Below are positions 1-13,700 of a stretch of 64,000 bases of DNA, piece after piece. This stretch comes from Geosiphon pyriformis (lineage: Eukaryota > Glomeromycota > Glomeromycetes > Archaeosporales > Geosiphonaceae), in NCBI GenBank assembly GCA_016748015.1, contig JAAOMT010000299.1, positions 338,166 to 402,165 of the forward strand, read 5' to 3'. The notes under the pieces are model-generated. The model had not been told where the DNA came from, made no database searches, and saw nothing but the letters and a program-made list of their open reading frames with translations. The stretch's first letter is position 1. Each line of letters opens with the position of its first letter. The position numbers and the translations under genes were made by a program.

Positions 1-2640
1 TAGTAGACTGATTTTCAATAAAATAAATTGGAATTGTTGCAATTTTTTTTTAGTTCAGATTTTCCAAATTTGATTTCATATTTATCATTTTTGCTAAACA
101 AAAGAATATTAATTGCATAATATTCTAAACACTATTGGTTATTACAGAACATAGTTATTTTTCATATAATTGAATATTTATTTGCTTTAATTATTAAATT
201 TAAGCTTCTTTGGTTAAATAAGCATAACTTGTAATTTAATAATAGATTTCTATTTTATCTTTATAATCAAATTCAGCTAATTTTATTGTATACTTGATGT
301 ATTTTGCTTCTTTTATTTAATGTACATCTTTTTAGATTCCTTTATTAATTAAAATTATGGTTAGTTTGTAGATTATCTTTAATATTATATGGATAATAGT
401 AGAGTTTATTAAAGACACTGTTATATGTTGCATTAAAAAAAGTTTTTTTTTTTACTTTTTTTGCAATTAAAAGTGCATATTAACAGATTTGATCACAAAT
501 TTCTCCTCTTATTACAACATCAATCCAGTTGTATTCTTTTGGTAGTATTTTTTTACATATAAAACAAGAAATATTGTTCTATTTTTCATTTTATTTGAAG
601 TATTCAAATTGTTTTTTATGGCATGTTTTGCAAAAATAGCAAATGTGTGTTTCATATTCTTTTTTTAAAAATATGTATGTTCTTATTAACAAAAGCTTCT
701 TGTTGTAGTTTTTATATTTAAGTAAAATATAAGGTGATTATTTTTGTGGTTTTGGTGTAAAATACTTAACAATATTCTATCTTTTGGTTTTTTTAAAAAA
801 TTTTTGCATTGTTTTTTCAGCCAATTAGATATTGATCCAAGAGCCATGTATGTTTTGATAATTGGCATATTTTTCTTTTCTTTAAATTCAAACACCAAAA
901 TTTTTTTGAATTGTTTATTAAATATATCATATATAATAAGTACTCAGGTATATTGTTCTTGGTATAATATTTTTAATTGTTGTGTTTTTTAGTCTAAGTT
1001 TGTATTGGCTTTAAGGAACCAATTGTTTTTGACAAGAACTTGATATTAAAATATATCTATAACAAAAACTTTAATTGAAATGATAATTCTATTAATTGTA
1101 AAAAAAAAATTGTTAATTTTTTTTATTAAAGTTTTCTTTATACTATTAGTTATAACAATGACTGTTTGGGCTGATTTGTTAATGTTTCACTTCAGCTGTT
1201 ACATTAACTAATAAGTAATAATACTTCTAACAGATCTACTGTCTAAGATTAATTGAATTGGTTTTTCTTTAATTTTGGCTTTTATATATATTGCTATAAT
1301 TACTTTTTGTTTATTGACTGTTATATTACTAAATAGAGATAGTAATTTATTGGCTTTGAATTCAAATAGGAATATATTTGAAAGATTGATATTTTGAGTA
1401 ATTTTGGCTGACAAAATTGTATTATTAAAAAAAGTTTTGTCTTAATACTACAGCTTTATTTTTAAAAAGTGTAGTTTGTTAAAAATCTGATTCTTTTAAC
1501 ATTGTAAAATAATTGGATTGAATATAGTAATGTATAGATTTTTGTTGAGCTAGATTTTAGAGAACTAATTAGTTGTTGAAATTGAATTAATTATTGTTAA
1601 AAAACTGATTTTGTGGTGTGAATTGGTTTTGTTAGATCAATTTTCAAGCAGGTATTTAATATTGCTAAGCAAGTAGTTGTTAATACTATTGTTAAATAAA
1701 TTGTGAAGCAAATTAATAGTAATTATTCTGATATTGAGATCTTAATAAATAATAAGCTGGTGGTAGAAATTGGTAATAAAATTGTTAGATTGAAAATAAT
1801 GTTGATTATTTCTTTGTTGTTGGTCTTATTATATTTATTAGCAATTTTATTTTTAGTATCTAGAAATTTCACAATAATAATAGCTTTAAGATTGGTTGTT
1901 TGGTAATAATGTGTAGTTGTTTTAATTGTATCATTAAGATAATTAATATTTTTGTTATTGCTGCTGTTGTTAATTGGTAAAGTAATTTTCAACTTTTTTG
2001 GTCAATTGATCAATTTTTTTTTTAGCTGCTAAACTAGTTTTTCTAATTGCAAGATTCACAAATTTAGTGTGATTAATTTCTTTTATTGTCATTTTATAGG
2101 TCTTAGTATGTTGAATAACAGTAGCTAGATTTGCTAAGGCATGTAATCAAACTTTTTTAATGAGTTTGTTTTTTAATTTTGCAATAAACTGATCCAAAAT
2201 CTGGACATTGAAATAGTAGTTATTGGTTTCTAATTGTTAAATTCATTGAAGAAGTTTGTTGAACCTTTTAAGATAAGTCATAATGGTTTTAGATACTTCT
2301 TATTTAATGTTATAAAAACAATTTTGGAAAATAATAGAGGTATTATCAATAAATTGTTTCAAAAAAACATTTTTAAATACTTGTTAGTTTTTGAAAAGTT
2401 TGGCCAAGTTTTCAAATTATTCTTCTGCTGTTTTTTAGAAAAAATATGAAATTGCTTTTAATATTTTTGCTATATTTTTTCTATTTGCATTTTCTGTTTT
2501 TTGGACTTTTTTAAGCAACTCTTGTAAATTAGTATTAGTATCTTCTTCAATAAATTTGGTAATTTTTGTGATATAGATAGTTGTTATGTTTTTTGTATTC
2601 TTGTTTTCAGTAGTTTTTTTCTCTATGAATTTAGAAACAT
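1..2640 (-). mobile_element. Decayed Ty3/gypsy internal fragment (family 2)
   Basis: No intact gene is present. Read on the minus strand, 1414-1208 gives a retropepsin-like stretch with LILDSRS (LILDSGL in the younger copy at 32.4 kb) followed by a SIIT-like end. Positions 640-480 give a Cys-rich stretch with CYFC, CKTC, CFIC and CDQIC spacing, like the zinc modules found between protease and dUTPase in the 29-39 kb element. 2160-1980 reads like gag C-terminal sequence. The order (gag, protease, Cys module, running leftward) fits a minus-strand gypsy element whose pol lies outside the window. The residues differ enough from copies A and B that I treat it as a second, related family. Stops and frameshifts are everywhere. 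The family assignment is inference from short motifs. Confidence 0.55.
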
Positions 2641-3531
2641 TGTTACTTATAGAAAAAAATACAAGAAAAAAAGTAGGAAAAACAGATAAAAAAAATAAAC
2701 TAATAGAAGAATAGTACTTAGTGAGTAAACACAATATTAGAAAAATATGACATATTGCTTAACAATATATATATTGTTAGTGAATTATGGCATACTGTTT
2801 AACAATGAGCATATTGTTAAAAAATCATAACATATTGCTTAGCAATAAGCATATTGTCAGAAAAAATAGAACATATTTTTTAAGAAAATATGAGATCTCA
2901 TATAACAAAGTATTAAAAACAAAAATGACAGAATTAATCGAAAGAATCTATTACAATCTATTAATTATTCAATACCTTTTCTTTTAAAAAATAGTTTTCT
3001 ACAACTTGAAGTAGAATCAAATTACATATTAATAAAATATCAATTTATTATTTGAATCTATATTACTGTTACTTGATTAAGAAATATTAATCAATTTCAT
3101 ACTATTAATACTCCATGTTAATAGAATCTAAGACTTAATCATATTGAACTAATAGCTCTTGATTATGGCTATTGACAAAATACTAATTTCTTAATTTTTT
3201 TTATTTTTTTTATTTTTTTTGTTTTGTTTCTTTGTTGTTTATTAATTAATTAAAAAAATTAAATGCTGAGTATTTGATATCAAGAATAGTTTGGTAAAAA
3301 ATCTAGAAATAAAAGTAGAAATTTAAGAATAGCTTACCAGAAGAGCATAACTACCAAAATAAACTGTCTATTATGTTAAAAAAAATTCACAAAAAAACTA
3401 TTAATTGAATCTTTGTTTATTATACAAAGAATTCAACCAAAACTTTTAAAAATTACCAATATTATCAACTATTGAGCACCAAGTTATGGGTTCGTTATTT
3501 GTTTTAACACTCCAAATAATTATTTGTAACA
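2641..3531 (+). repeat. LTR of the gypsy family, plus orientation
   Basis: It begins TGTTACTTATAG and ends ATTTGTAACA, matching the start and end of the LTRs at 29086 and 38306. The palindrome array (2741-2890) and the region just before the LTR end (CCAAATAATTATTTGTAACA) align along its length. It is followed by 192 bp (3532-3723) that align with the 5' leader just inside the intact element, including the tract after the primer-binding site. So this is the 5' LTR of a truncated plus-strand element and not a solo LTR. Confidence 0.8.
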
Positions 3532-3723
3532 TTTAATGTTTTTTGTAAAGTATAATCCAACAAAGAATTAGTACCAACATTAATTATTCAGAAAAGTAAC
3601 AAACCAAAAAATCATAGAAAAAAATCAGTTAAAATTTGCAAAATTCATATTTCAATACTACCAAATTTATCTTGGATTGATAAATATTTATTGGTCAGCA
3701 GAATTAACTTTCAATTACTATGT
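3532..3723 (+). mobile_element. Truncated gypsy 5' leader
   Basis: This short internal piece of a plus-oriented element aligns with 29927-30110 of the younger copy (shared blocks such as AAAATTTGCAAAATTCATATTTCAA and GTATAATCCAACAAAGAA, allowing transitions). It stops abruptly where an inverted LTR begins at 3724. The rest of this element is not found on the other side of copy B. Confidence 0.7.
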
Positions 3724-4600
3724 TGTTACAAATAATTATTTAGGATATTAGTACAAATAACAAACTTATAACTTGGTGCTCAATAATTGGTAATTTTGGT
3801 AATTTCTGAAGATTTTGGAGTCTGAAAATTTTGGTTAAGTCTTTTGTATAATAGACAAAGATTCAATTGATGGTTTTTTTTATGAATTTTTTTCTTCAGC
3901 ATAATGGCCAGTTTAATTTGGCAGTTATGTCTTTTTAATAAACTATTTTTAAATTTTTACCCTTATTTCTGGGTTTTTTACCAAACTATTTTTAACATTA
4001 ATTATTTAGTGCTTAATTTTTTTAATCAATTAATAAACAACAAAGAAATAAAACAAAAAAAAATAAAAAAAATAAAAAAAAAAGAAAATAAAAAATTAGT
4101 ATTCTGTCAATAGCCATAATCAAGAATTATTGGTCTAATATGGTTAAATATTGGATTCTATCAATATAGAGTGTTAATAAAGTGAAAGTAATTAATATTT
4201 TTTAATTAAGTGATAATAATATGAATTTAGATGATAATTAATATTTTATTAATATGTAATTTGATTTTGCTTTTAGTTGTAGAAAACTATTTTTTGAAGG
4301 GAAAAATATTAGATAATTAATTAATTATTGGTATTAATTCTGTCTTTTCTGTTTCTAATACTCTTACTATATATATCTAATTTTTTGTTATATGAGATTT
4401 CACATTTTCTTAAGCAATATGTTTTATTTTCTCTGACAATATGTTTATTGCTAAGCAATATACTATAATTTTCTGACAATATGTTTATTGCTGAGCAGTG
4501 TGTTATAATTCACTAACAATATATTATAATTTTCTGACATTGTGCTTATTCATTAAGTACTATTCTCCTATTGATTTATTTTTCTATTTGTTTTTTTTAT
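3724..4600 (-). repeat. 3' LTR of copy B (inverted)
   Basis: It starts TGTTACAAATAATTATTTAGG, the reverse complement of an LTR end, and runs into the palindrome array at 4400-4560. About 15 bp at the inner edge, around the LTR start and the junction with the polypurine tract, appear deleted: the polypurine-tract region at 4601-4620 joins almost directly. Confidence 0.75.
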
Positions 4601-7201
4601 TTTTCTTTTTTTAATATTAAACTCTGTCAAAATTTTCATTTTAAATTAAGTCTATTACTTTTTTTTAACATTGTTTGTTCAATTTTGTTCCTTATTTTTT
4701 TACTTTAAGAGTTGTTTATTCTTTTTTATTGATTAATAATTATTGTTTCTATTTTTAATATAGTAGTATTTCTAAATAATTTTGAAATATAGTGTATAGT
4801 TAGTAGATTGTTTTAATATATAGTCTAAAATTTGTCTTTTTTTTAATAAAATTTTTAATTTGTTGTACTATTTTTTGATTAAATATTTTTCTGGATTTAT
4901 CAATATATAATTTCTAAATATTCAGCTTTTGTCTCAACTAATAATAATAATATAATATTGGAAGTTGTTTTATCTATAGTTTTTAGTTTTTTTTAGTTAG
5001 CTTTTCTGTTGAAACTATTAGTGGTATTTTTCTAATAGTGTTCTTTACTTTTTCAATGACTTTATTTAACTAGTGATTTGTTTAGTTCTGTGGTTACTAA
5101 TATGAGATGCTTCTTGTTTTTCTTTCTCTTTTAGTGTTTTAATAGTAAATTGTTTGATAATTGATAACAATTTTCATGTTTAATTGTTGTTAATTTATGG
5201 TCTGGAATAATTTTTAAGCCATTGTATAAATGTAATCTGGGATTTTTATCTTTTTTTGTTGTTTTTGTCACATATACTGTCTCTTTACATACTATTTTGT
5301 AAATTAATTTGATATGTTTGTGTTAATAATTATGATTAGTTCTAGATCTTATTGAATTTTATCTGGTTGAACTAATATTTATTGTACTTTTAGTTGTAAA
5401 ATATTATTAATAGATGATAATACTATATTATAATATAATTTTAATTGATCTTTATGTGCTGTTTTAGCTAAGATTTTGTTGTCTTATTTTAATTTATAAG
5501 CTCTATTTTTTAGAATTTTTTTAATGTAAAATAGTTTATTTTATTTAGAGTCGAAATTTTTACTCTATTGTTTTTTTGCTTTAATATAATACAAGAATAC
5601 TTTGTCTCCAATTTTGAATTTAACTGATTTATCTGGTAATTGGTTATTATGTCATTTTTTTTGTTTTGTTTGTGATTTTTGTATATTATTAGCTGTTTTT
5701 TACCTTTTGTTTTCTAATGTTTTTATTAATTTATATGTTTTTCTTAGCAATATTCTTTGAAAGTTGGCTTTTGTTATTAGTTTAATTAGATATGTGTTGA
5801 TATTTATCTTAATTGGTAATATTGCTGTTTTATTATAAACAAGTTCAAATAGTATTGTTTGTGTAGTATTTTGTTTTATTGTCTGATAAACAAATAATAC
5901 TGATAGTATAAATAAATTCTATTTATTTTGGGTTTTTTGGCTGATTTTGGCTATTATTTTACACAATGTTTTATTGAATCTTTTAACTAAGCTATTTGTT
6001 TATAAATGATATGATGATAATAATGGTCTTTTAATTTCAAATCTTTAACTTAATTCTATTAATATTCTATTCACAAAGTGGGTTTTTTGATTTGATAATA
6101 ATTTTTTTGAACATCTATATCAACAAATCAAATCTTAGTAAATAAATTTGGCTATAGATTCTGCATTCACTTTTTGAATTGTTTTTGCTTCTGGCTATTT
6201 TGTGAGATAGTTTATAATTACTATTATATAATAATTGTTTTTGCTGGTTATTGTTAATGTTTTGATTAAGTCAATTCCAATTTGATTAAATAATTGTTCT
6301 ACTTTAATTAGTCTTAGCAGTTTATTAGGTCTTGTTTTTTTTTTCTAATAAGCATCATAATTTTAAATATATTAAATAATGTTTAAATATATAAATGGCC
6401 AATAATATTTTTTTATAATTCTTTTTATGGTTGCTTTTTTATGAAAATGTCTTGTTATTAGATCTGAATATATGTTGAACAATACTGTTTTTTTTTCTGG
6501 TTCTGTAATTATTTTGAATAATTAATCTGAATATTTTCTGTTTTTCTGATATAATATATTTTAATAAGTAATAAAGTATTTTGTTTGTTGTTTTATGTTG
6601 TTTTGTTTTTTTTGAGATAATTTCTCCTTAAACTGTTAAGTATTAATATAATATTGAAGTTGTTGATATTTTTGTGTGTTAATCTTTTGTTATATTTTTG
6701 GGTTAAAATGTTTTAGATTTGTCTTATTTGCAACAAACTGTTAGCATTTCTGTTTTTTTTTCTTTTTTTATAATGTATAATATAATTAAATTGTGATAAT
6801 TCTATTTTCCATCTTATATGATAATTGTTTTCAAATTTTTGCTTCTAGATTGATGTTAATTCCTTGTAATTAGTGTATATATCAAATTTTTAACTTAAAT
6901 ATTTTTTTTATTTGATAATAATATAATAGATAGCTAAGTATTCTAATGTTGGGGTTTCATAGTTTTTCTCAGCTGGACTTAAACTTCAGCTGGCATATGT
7001 TATTAGATGTTCTCATCTATTAGCTCTTTTTTGTAACAATACAGCTCCCAATGCTTAATTGAATATATTAGTAATAATAATAAATGGCTTGCTGTAATTT
7101 AGATAGATCAGTACTGAAGCTTAAATAAGCTTTCTTCTTAAAATGTTGAAAGCCTCTTGTTGGGTTTTAGTTCATTCATATTTAATATTTTTTGCTTGAA
7201 G

Positions 7202-8020
7202 CTAATAAAATGATTGGGTCAGTTTGAAGAAGTTTTGAATAAAATAGTAATAATATCCAGCAAATTTCAAAAATGCTCTTAATTCTGTAAGATTTGTTGG
7301 TATTGAAAAGTTATTAACTATTTTAATCTTGTCTGAATCTGTTTTTATGTTATCTTTGCTTATAACATATTTCAAAAACTTAAGTTCAGTTTTTCTAAAG
7401 AAGCATTTGGTTGCATTTAATTTCAATCTGGCTTTTTTTAATCTTTCAAACACTTGTTGAAGATAATAAAAATAATTATCAAATGTTTCTGAGAACACAT
7501 TAGTGTTATCTAAATAGACTATTACTGATTTTTATAGCAGTTCAGTATAGACAATTTTCATAAATTATTGGAAGATAGCTGGTGCATTAGTTAAATCAAA
7601 TAACATAATATTGAATTCAAAATTCTCTTTTTTGATGATAAATACTGTTTTTTCTTTGTTGGCTAAGTTTATAGTTACTTGTCAATAACCACTATCTAAT
7701 TTCAATGTTAAAAACCATTTCTTTTCTCTGAAAGCATCAAATAATTCTTGGATTTATAGAATTAAATAGCTATTTTTATGAATAATACTATTAAGTTTTT
7801 AATAATCTATACAAAAGTAGATCTTTTTATATTTTTTATAAACAAGTACTACTGGTAATGATCATAAATTTATTAATAGTTAAATTAACTTATTGTTCAA
7901 TATTTTGTTGATTTTTTGTCAAATAATTTTATGACTAGCTGGTGATATTTTGTATGTTCTTTGTTTAATTGGTATTATATCTTTAGTTTTGATCTGGTGT
8001 TAGATAATGTCAGTTTTGAC
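7202..8020 (-). pseudogene. Copy B reverse transcriptase remnant
   Basis: 7498-7202 encodes a block matching the RT C-terminal part and connection region of copy A (LQQVFERLKKARLKLNA, KCFF, TELKFLKYV, then a TELRAFL-type motif). Just upstream on the same strand, 7530-7500 reads VYLDNTNVFS, the catalytic YXDD position with Asn in place of the last Asp. Further upstream to about 8020 the fingers region can be followed through many stops. This is an RNA-templated DNA polymerase domain that can no longer function. Confidence 0.8.
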
Positions 8021-8499
8021 AAATTTATTTTTACTGGCAAAGATGTCAGTAAAGTTGTTGAGTAGTATCTTGAGTTGCATCTGTTGAAATAAGTTTAAAT
8101 TCCTTAAGTTTATTTGTTTTAATTGTTCTAATTACAACAAATAACATTTTTCTCGTCTATATATAGTTTGTAATATAATTGTCCACATATTTGCAAAACT
8201 GTAAAAAGTCTGGAATAGTAGTAGGTGCTTAATTTTCAACTTCAGTATTTAAGTATCTGATGGTAGTTTTATTTGGTATTTCTATAGTGTTTTTAGTTAT
8301 GTTGTATATTGGAATCTTGATGTGTTTGTTGTTTTTAGCTAATATATAGAAATTAGTAATAGCAATCTCTCCTGATTTATAAATGTTTGTTTTAGCTTTA
8401 AAAATCTGTGGTTGATCCTTCACTTTTCTTTCTATAACTACTATATACTAGTTATATGATAAAATGAAAATTGATTAATAAGTGAAAATAATTTCTTTC

Positions 8500-8932
8500 T
8501 TATTAATTGTTTTTTCTTCTGTCATATTAATTGGTATATTTATTTTACTTATTGATTCAAATTTCTTTATCTCTCTTACTGTAATTTCTAACTCTTTTTT
8601 TGTTTCCAATAATACTAATTGAGTTATTTTAACCAAAGACAAAAATATTGTCTATGCTATCTTTTTATTTGGTTCAATTATGTATCTTTTTTTTAAGTTA
8701 TTTTGTAGTATTATAATGATACATATTCTGCATCAATTATTTTTTTTTTAATATTAATCTTTTTTTTTGTTAAATTAGATCTAAATGCTAATTGTACCAT
8801 TGTTGTTGCTAGAATTTCTAATACTATTTTTAGATCTATACTGGTGCATAAATAAAGTTTTAATTTAATAATAGTTTTTTCTGAATATCTAAAATTAAAC
8901 TCTGTATTGGTATTATGCATGTATTTTGGCAT
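8500..8932 (-). pseudogene. Copy B dUTPase domain remnant
   Basis: On the minus strand 8932-8711 aligns with the dUTPase at 33964-34284. NTNTEFNFRYS corresponds to motif 1, VQLAFRSNLTKK to the motif 2 region and IIDAEYV to motif 3. Several glycines and serines have been replaced as expected from G-to-A changes. It shows that the dUTPase is a fixed part of this gypsy family and not a one-off capture in copy A. Confidence 0.75.
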
Positions 8933-9175
8933 AATACTTTTATTATTATTATTAAACCATTTGAGTTTCTACTTCTTTGAAAAGTTTGAAAGCACAACAT
9001 ATTGTTTAAAATTTTTATTAGGATTTAAATCATTGTTGTTTTTATTGTTATTTTGGATTAAATTGGACTTATTGTTGTTATTGTTATTAAAGTTTAGATT
9101 ACAATTGAATTTCAATTCTGATTCTGTTGTATATTTACTGATTGGTTTTTTTTCTTTAGGAATCAAATAGATTAT

Positions 9176-9463
9176 CTATGATAGTAAATTATAAATAAGA
9201 TCACAATTGTTACAATATTTAAAGTCACTAAGAATTAAGCAATATTTGTACAGTCTTATATTTAATTGTTCTAGTCTTTGCTTTTGCTCTTTTTTAATTG
9301 GTGCTAGGTCTTGGTAATGCTTATAAAATTGTTCTGAATTGTTTATAATATTATTAAAGACATTAAAAGTTAAGACAAATTTGGGTTCAGAAAGTATTAG
9401 TAAGTTATTTTTAATCTCCAATATTTCACTAGATAAAACACCTTTAATTTTGACACTTGTCAT
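9176..9463 (-). pseudogene. Copy B zinc-module remnant
   Basis: On the minus strand this stretch aligns with 33430-33720 of copy A: the LNNSEQFYKHYQDLAPIK segment followed by a CLILSDFKYCNNCDLIY zinc-ribbon-like pattern. It lies between the decayed protease and the decayed dUTPase, the same order as in copy A. Confidence 0.65.
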
Positions 9464-11276
9464 TCTTCAGATCTTGTGTTTGTTGTGTGAATAACTTTTC
9501 AAACATGTAAGAATTTATTTTTAGGTAACATCAATTGAAGTTTCTTTTTGTATTCAATTGTTAATTAAAATCATATATTAACATGTTTCATCACATGTTT
9601 TTCCTTGTTTAGAAATGTCATTCCATATTTCTTTATCAAGAAAAGTTATTCTACACACAAAACAAGGCTTATTGTCCCATTTTTTTGGTTATTTAGATTA
9701 TTCAAAGTGTTAAAAGATGTATAGATAACAATAATATTTGGTTGCTATTGGTCATTTTTTGTTATTGCCACAACATGCACCCATTGTTGAAAATTTTTTG
9801 TCACAATCAATGCATATTAGTTTGAGTCAACAATAATTTGGTTGTCTTGGTAGTGTAATATTATATGGAGTATATGTTGAAATAGTGGCTTGGGATTGTT
9901 TTTCTTTTTTTTTTCCTTTTTTCTTCTTTTCTTAAATTAAAATTGGTAATAGTTTATTGTAATTTTTGTTAATTTATGAAACTTAATAAGCTTTTCAGGT
10001 AGATTTTTCTTCTTTTTTCTCAAATTTTATTAGTAAATACATAGTGGTTAGTTTGAAATAATTACAAGTAGCAGGTACTCAAATTTGTTAACTATCTTGA
10101 TTAAACTATAACTCTTGAATATTCTAGTTAAATATAATATTGGTTTTGAACAAGCAGTTATTACCAACTAGTGTTTAATACTGTATAGCTTTCATAATGA
10201 AAATCTTAATTGGCATGATAATGCCATTAACTTCAAATAGGAAGTCATTAATTTTACCAATTAAGGTTTTTGTTGTTTTATTGACTGTAATGATTTTAGT
10301 GTTGGCAGTTTGATTAACTTGGTAACCTAATTGGTCCATAAGTTGTTATATGATAATTCTGTCTATTAAGAATTAGCTTAATAGAGTGGCCATCAACTTT
10401 GACATTAGTATACATTATAGTAATTAAGAGCAGTTCTACTAAACAGCAGTATTGTTGCTGATTTTTTTAACTTAAAGAGAAAAATGGCTGTAAGTGATTT
10501 ATTTTCTGTGACAGCTGCTGGTGGAATGTTATTAGTAAGTAATTTGTGGTTGGTATCCAGATTGTTAAGTGAGTTGGTCTTAAATAGTTCTGAGAATTCA
10601 GATTTTAAATGTATCTACTTTCCAAATTTTTTGGACATAATTTTAATAACAGATTTGATAAACTGAAGATTAGTTAATGTATGATCATTGCCAATCTTTA
10701 ATTTTGTTGTGTGTATATTGTTTTTGGCCTTTGGTATCCAATTAGTACAGTAATTTGGAATGTATTAATATTTGTTGGAGTTAATAGATAATTTATGGCT
10801 GCAGCTAATATAGTACTAATACTGGAGTCTAATATACTAGAAGTAAATATATTGGTTATTGTATTATTTAAAAATACTATGGCTAATATTGATTCTGATT
10901 TGGATAGTAGTCTGGAGTTTAGAACTAGTGATCAGGGTTTTGATATTGATTTTCTGATCATTGGTTATTTAACTTTAATCAACAGTCTATTCTTAAATAT
11001 TTTTGTTTACTATAATGATAACAGATATATATTTCTGGTTGTTATGGTTGGTTTGTTAATAATAATGATGGGCATAATTGAGTTTGGAAATAATTAAAGT
11101 TTTCTTAATTATTATAATAGTGTAGAAGCTGATATATGGTTTAATTGTTAGTTAAATATCTTTTTAATTTCTGATTAATGAAATTACTAAATTGTTTTAG
11201 CTTAGAATTCAACTCAAATAATCTGTTTATTACTAGATTTATGGCTTGGACATAATTGGTTTTAAGTTTGGCCAAT

Positions 11277-11561
11277 TTAAAATCTTAGACATGTGACTGT
11301 ATTTTGGAGCATTTGTGGATATAATAGGCATACACATTGTAGAAAGCTATTGTACAAGCCATAAATAAATTGGTTTAGAATTTGTAACACTGTAAAGTAA
11401 TTTGCATTAATTGCTTGTATTTGGTGCAGATTTCTATAAAAACATCCCAAGTAAGTAGTAACTGCTTTTGTGTTGTTCTGCTTGATAGTAGTGAAGGCAG
11501 TTGTCAAGCAATTAATGTTGTTATTATTATTAAAATATATTAAAAATTCAATTTTAAACAC
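11277..11561 (-). pseudogene. Copy B gag remnant
   Basis: The minus strand encodes TTIKQNNTKAVTTYL, FYRNLHQIQAI and YFTVLQILNQFI, which match the capsid region of copy A at 31180-31390. This would have been structural Gag protein of the retroelement particle. Surrounding frames are broken. Confidence 0.7.
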
Positions 11562-12694
11562 ATTAAAAATTAGAAATTTGTTAATTAAACTTTAATATCA
11601 CAAATTGGCAGTATTCTGTAAAAAGTATAGAATAGCTTATAGAGCTTTGTTATTATTCTATTTGTTGACTGCAATAGCTTTTGCCATATTATTTAGCCAT
11701 ACTTGGACATTATTTTCTTTGCCAGTAAATTTTTTTAATTTGGTAATTGATGCATATGCTATTGATATGAATTGTTGTTATTGTAGTTGTGGTTGGAGTT
11801 GTTGTTGTGGTGGAACAATTGGTACAACTGATAGATTAATCACAATTTCTGGAGATATGTTTTGAAGAACAATAAAAGTGGAATTTGGATTGTTTAGGTT
11901 TTGTTGAATTGAAACAATTGAAGTTTGTATTTCCAAATTTTTTGAGATTGAGTGTAAATTATGAATTTCCTGATCATTGTCTTCTTTTTCTTTTGAGTCA
12001 GTTCTTTTCCAAAGACTACTGGCTCTGAAATTTGGTTGGGATGATGACAATCAAAGTCTTGATAAGATTGTTGGTTGCAATTTAAATTCTTTAAAAAAGT
12101 TATTATAAGTTCTTAATAATCTGGCTTTTTTTTTATTGTTTTAAAATAGTATTCTGGATAATAGTGTTTTTAACATAGTTGCAGTTGATGTTATTTGAAT
12201 AGTACTTTTTGGTGTATGATAATTAATAGATAAATAGATAAAACTACTTTTGGTTTCTTTTATGTAGGCAGTTGTACTTTTTTTGGTGTTTTTGCTGGTA
12301 TTTGTAATTTTTTTTTGTTGTCTGTAAAAGTAATAAAAAAATTTTGTCAGATGTGCTTTTCAATTTTTCTGTTGATTTTGGTAATTATTGGGGCAAACAA
12401 ATAATTTTGTGAAAATGTAATGCTTTGAAGTAATTCACTATAAAAATTATTAAGTACTGCTTCTGAATTTTATTGGTTTTTCAAGTAAAATTTAATTTTT
12501 TTATTGATGTAAAAATTGAAAGCTGATTTTGTTGGCCAATAATTACTTGTCAATCTAAGGGGAGTTTAATAGTATTGGAATAAAACTTTTACAAATTTCA
12601 AGTGGTTGGTTCCTATTTCTTTTAATTCTGCTACTATTCTAAATAATTGTTGTTGGTACTGGTTTTTTGCTAAATTATACTTTATAAAAAGCAC

Positions 12695-13700
12695 TATTAC
12701 TCATAGAAAAAGAATACAAGAAAATAGTAGGAAAAACAGATAAGGAAAATAAACCAATAAGAGAATAGTATTTAGCATGTAAGCATATTGCTCAGCAATA
12801 TGAAGCATTGTCAGAGAATCATAGCATATTGTTCAACAATGAGCACATTGTCAGAAATTACAGGCACATTGCTCAGCAATGTAAGCATTGCTTGAGAAAT
12901 CATAACATATTGCTCATGAATGTGCAGAATCTCATATAACATAAATTATATATATATAGCAAGAATGTTAAAAGCAGAAAAAGTAATTCCAGGAGAATTC
13001 AAGAATTTCTGAAGAATTCAATAGAGTTTTATTAATTTAAAACAATCTTCTTTCTTTTTTATTTATTAACCCTCATTTCAAGGATAGTTGCTATCAACCA
13101 AAATGGAATTATATAAATAAAAGATCTTTTCAATTCTTTAAATTCATGTTATTGTCGTTTGTTTGAAAATATAATCACTTTTTTATTTATCAACACTTCA
13201 TGTTGATAAAATTCAACACTTAACCACACTGAAACAATAGCTTTTGATCATGGCTATTGATGGGATACTAACTTGAATTGCCTTGGCTTATTTCTAATTT
13301 CTTATTTTCTTTTTATTTTCTTTTATTTTATTTTATTTTCTTTTGTTTGTTGACTTACTATTAATTAAAGAGATTAAACACTGAGTAATTAATGTCAAGA
13401 ATAGCCTGGTAAAAGACCCAGAAATAAGGATAGAATTATATATATTAACAGATAGCTTACCAGAAAGGCACGACTGCCAAATTAAACCAGCCATCATACT
13501 GAAGACAGAAATTAGAAAAATGACTTGGAAAATCAACCAAAACCAACCATAGTAAATTTTTGTCCATTATACAAAAGACTCCACAACAAAACCTTTAGAT
13601 AAAACAACACCTTCAGATATTACCAACAATATTATATCAATTGAGCACCAAGTTACGAGTTTGTTATTTGCTTTGAGACCCCAAATAATCACCTGTAACA
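12695..13700 (+). repeat. Solo LTR nested in copy B
   Basis: A full-length plus-oriented LTR (TATTACTCATAG ... CACCTGTAACA) is flanked by a direct GCAC on both sides (12691-12694 and 13701-13704, or AGCAC if the last A of the LTR is counted). The sequences outside it, 12690 leftward and 13705 rightward, join into the leader and primer-binding site of the minus-strand copy B. It is therefore a separate later insertion that lost its internal region by LTR-LTR recombination. Confidence 0.85.

Noticed and set aside
8907-9170. Hydrophobic 87-aa plus-strand ORF resembling a membrane protein
   Set aside because: It lies antisense to the Asn-rich linker between the zinc module and dUTPase in copy B; runs of Leu come from AAT/AAC codons read backward.
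10795-11097. 100-aa plus-strand ORF
   Set aside because: It is the antisense of decayed gag and protease of copy B, which reads on the minus strand.
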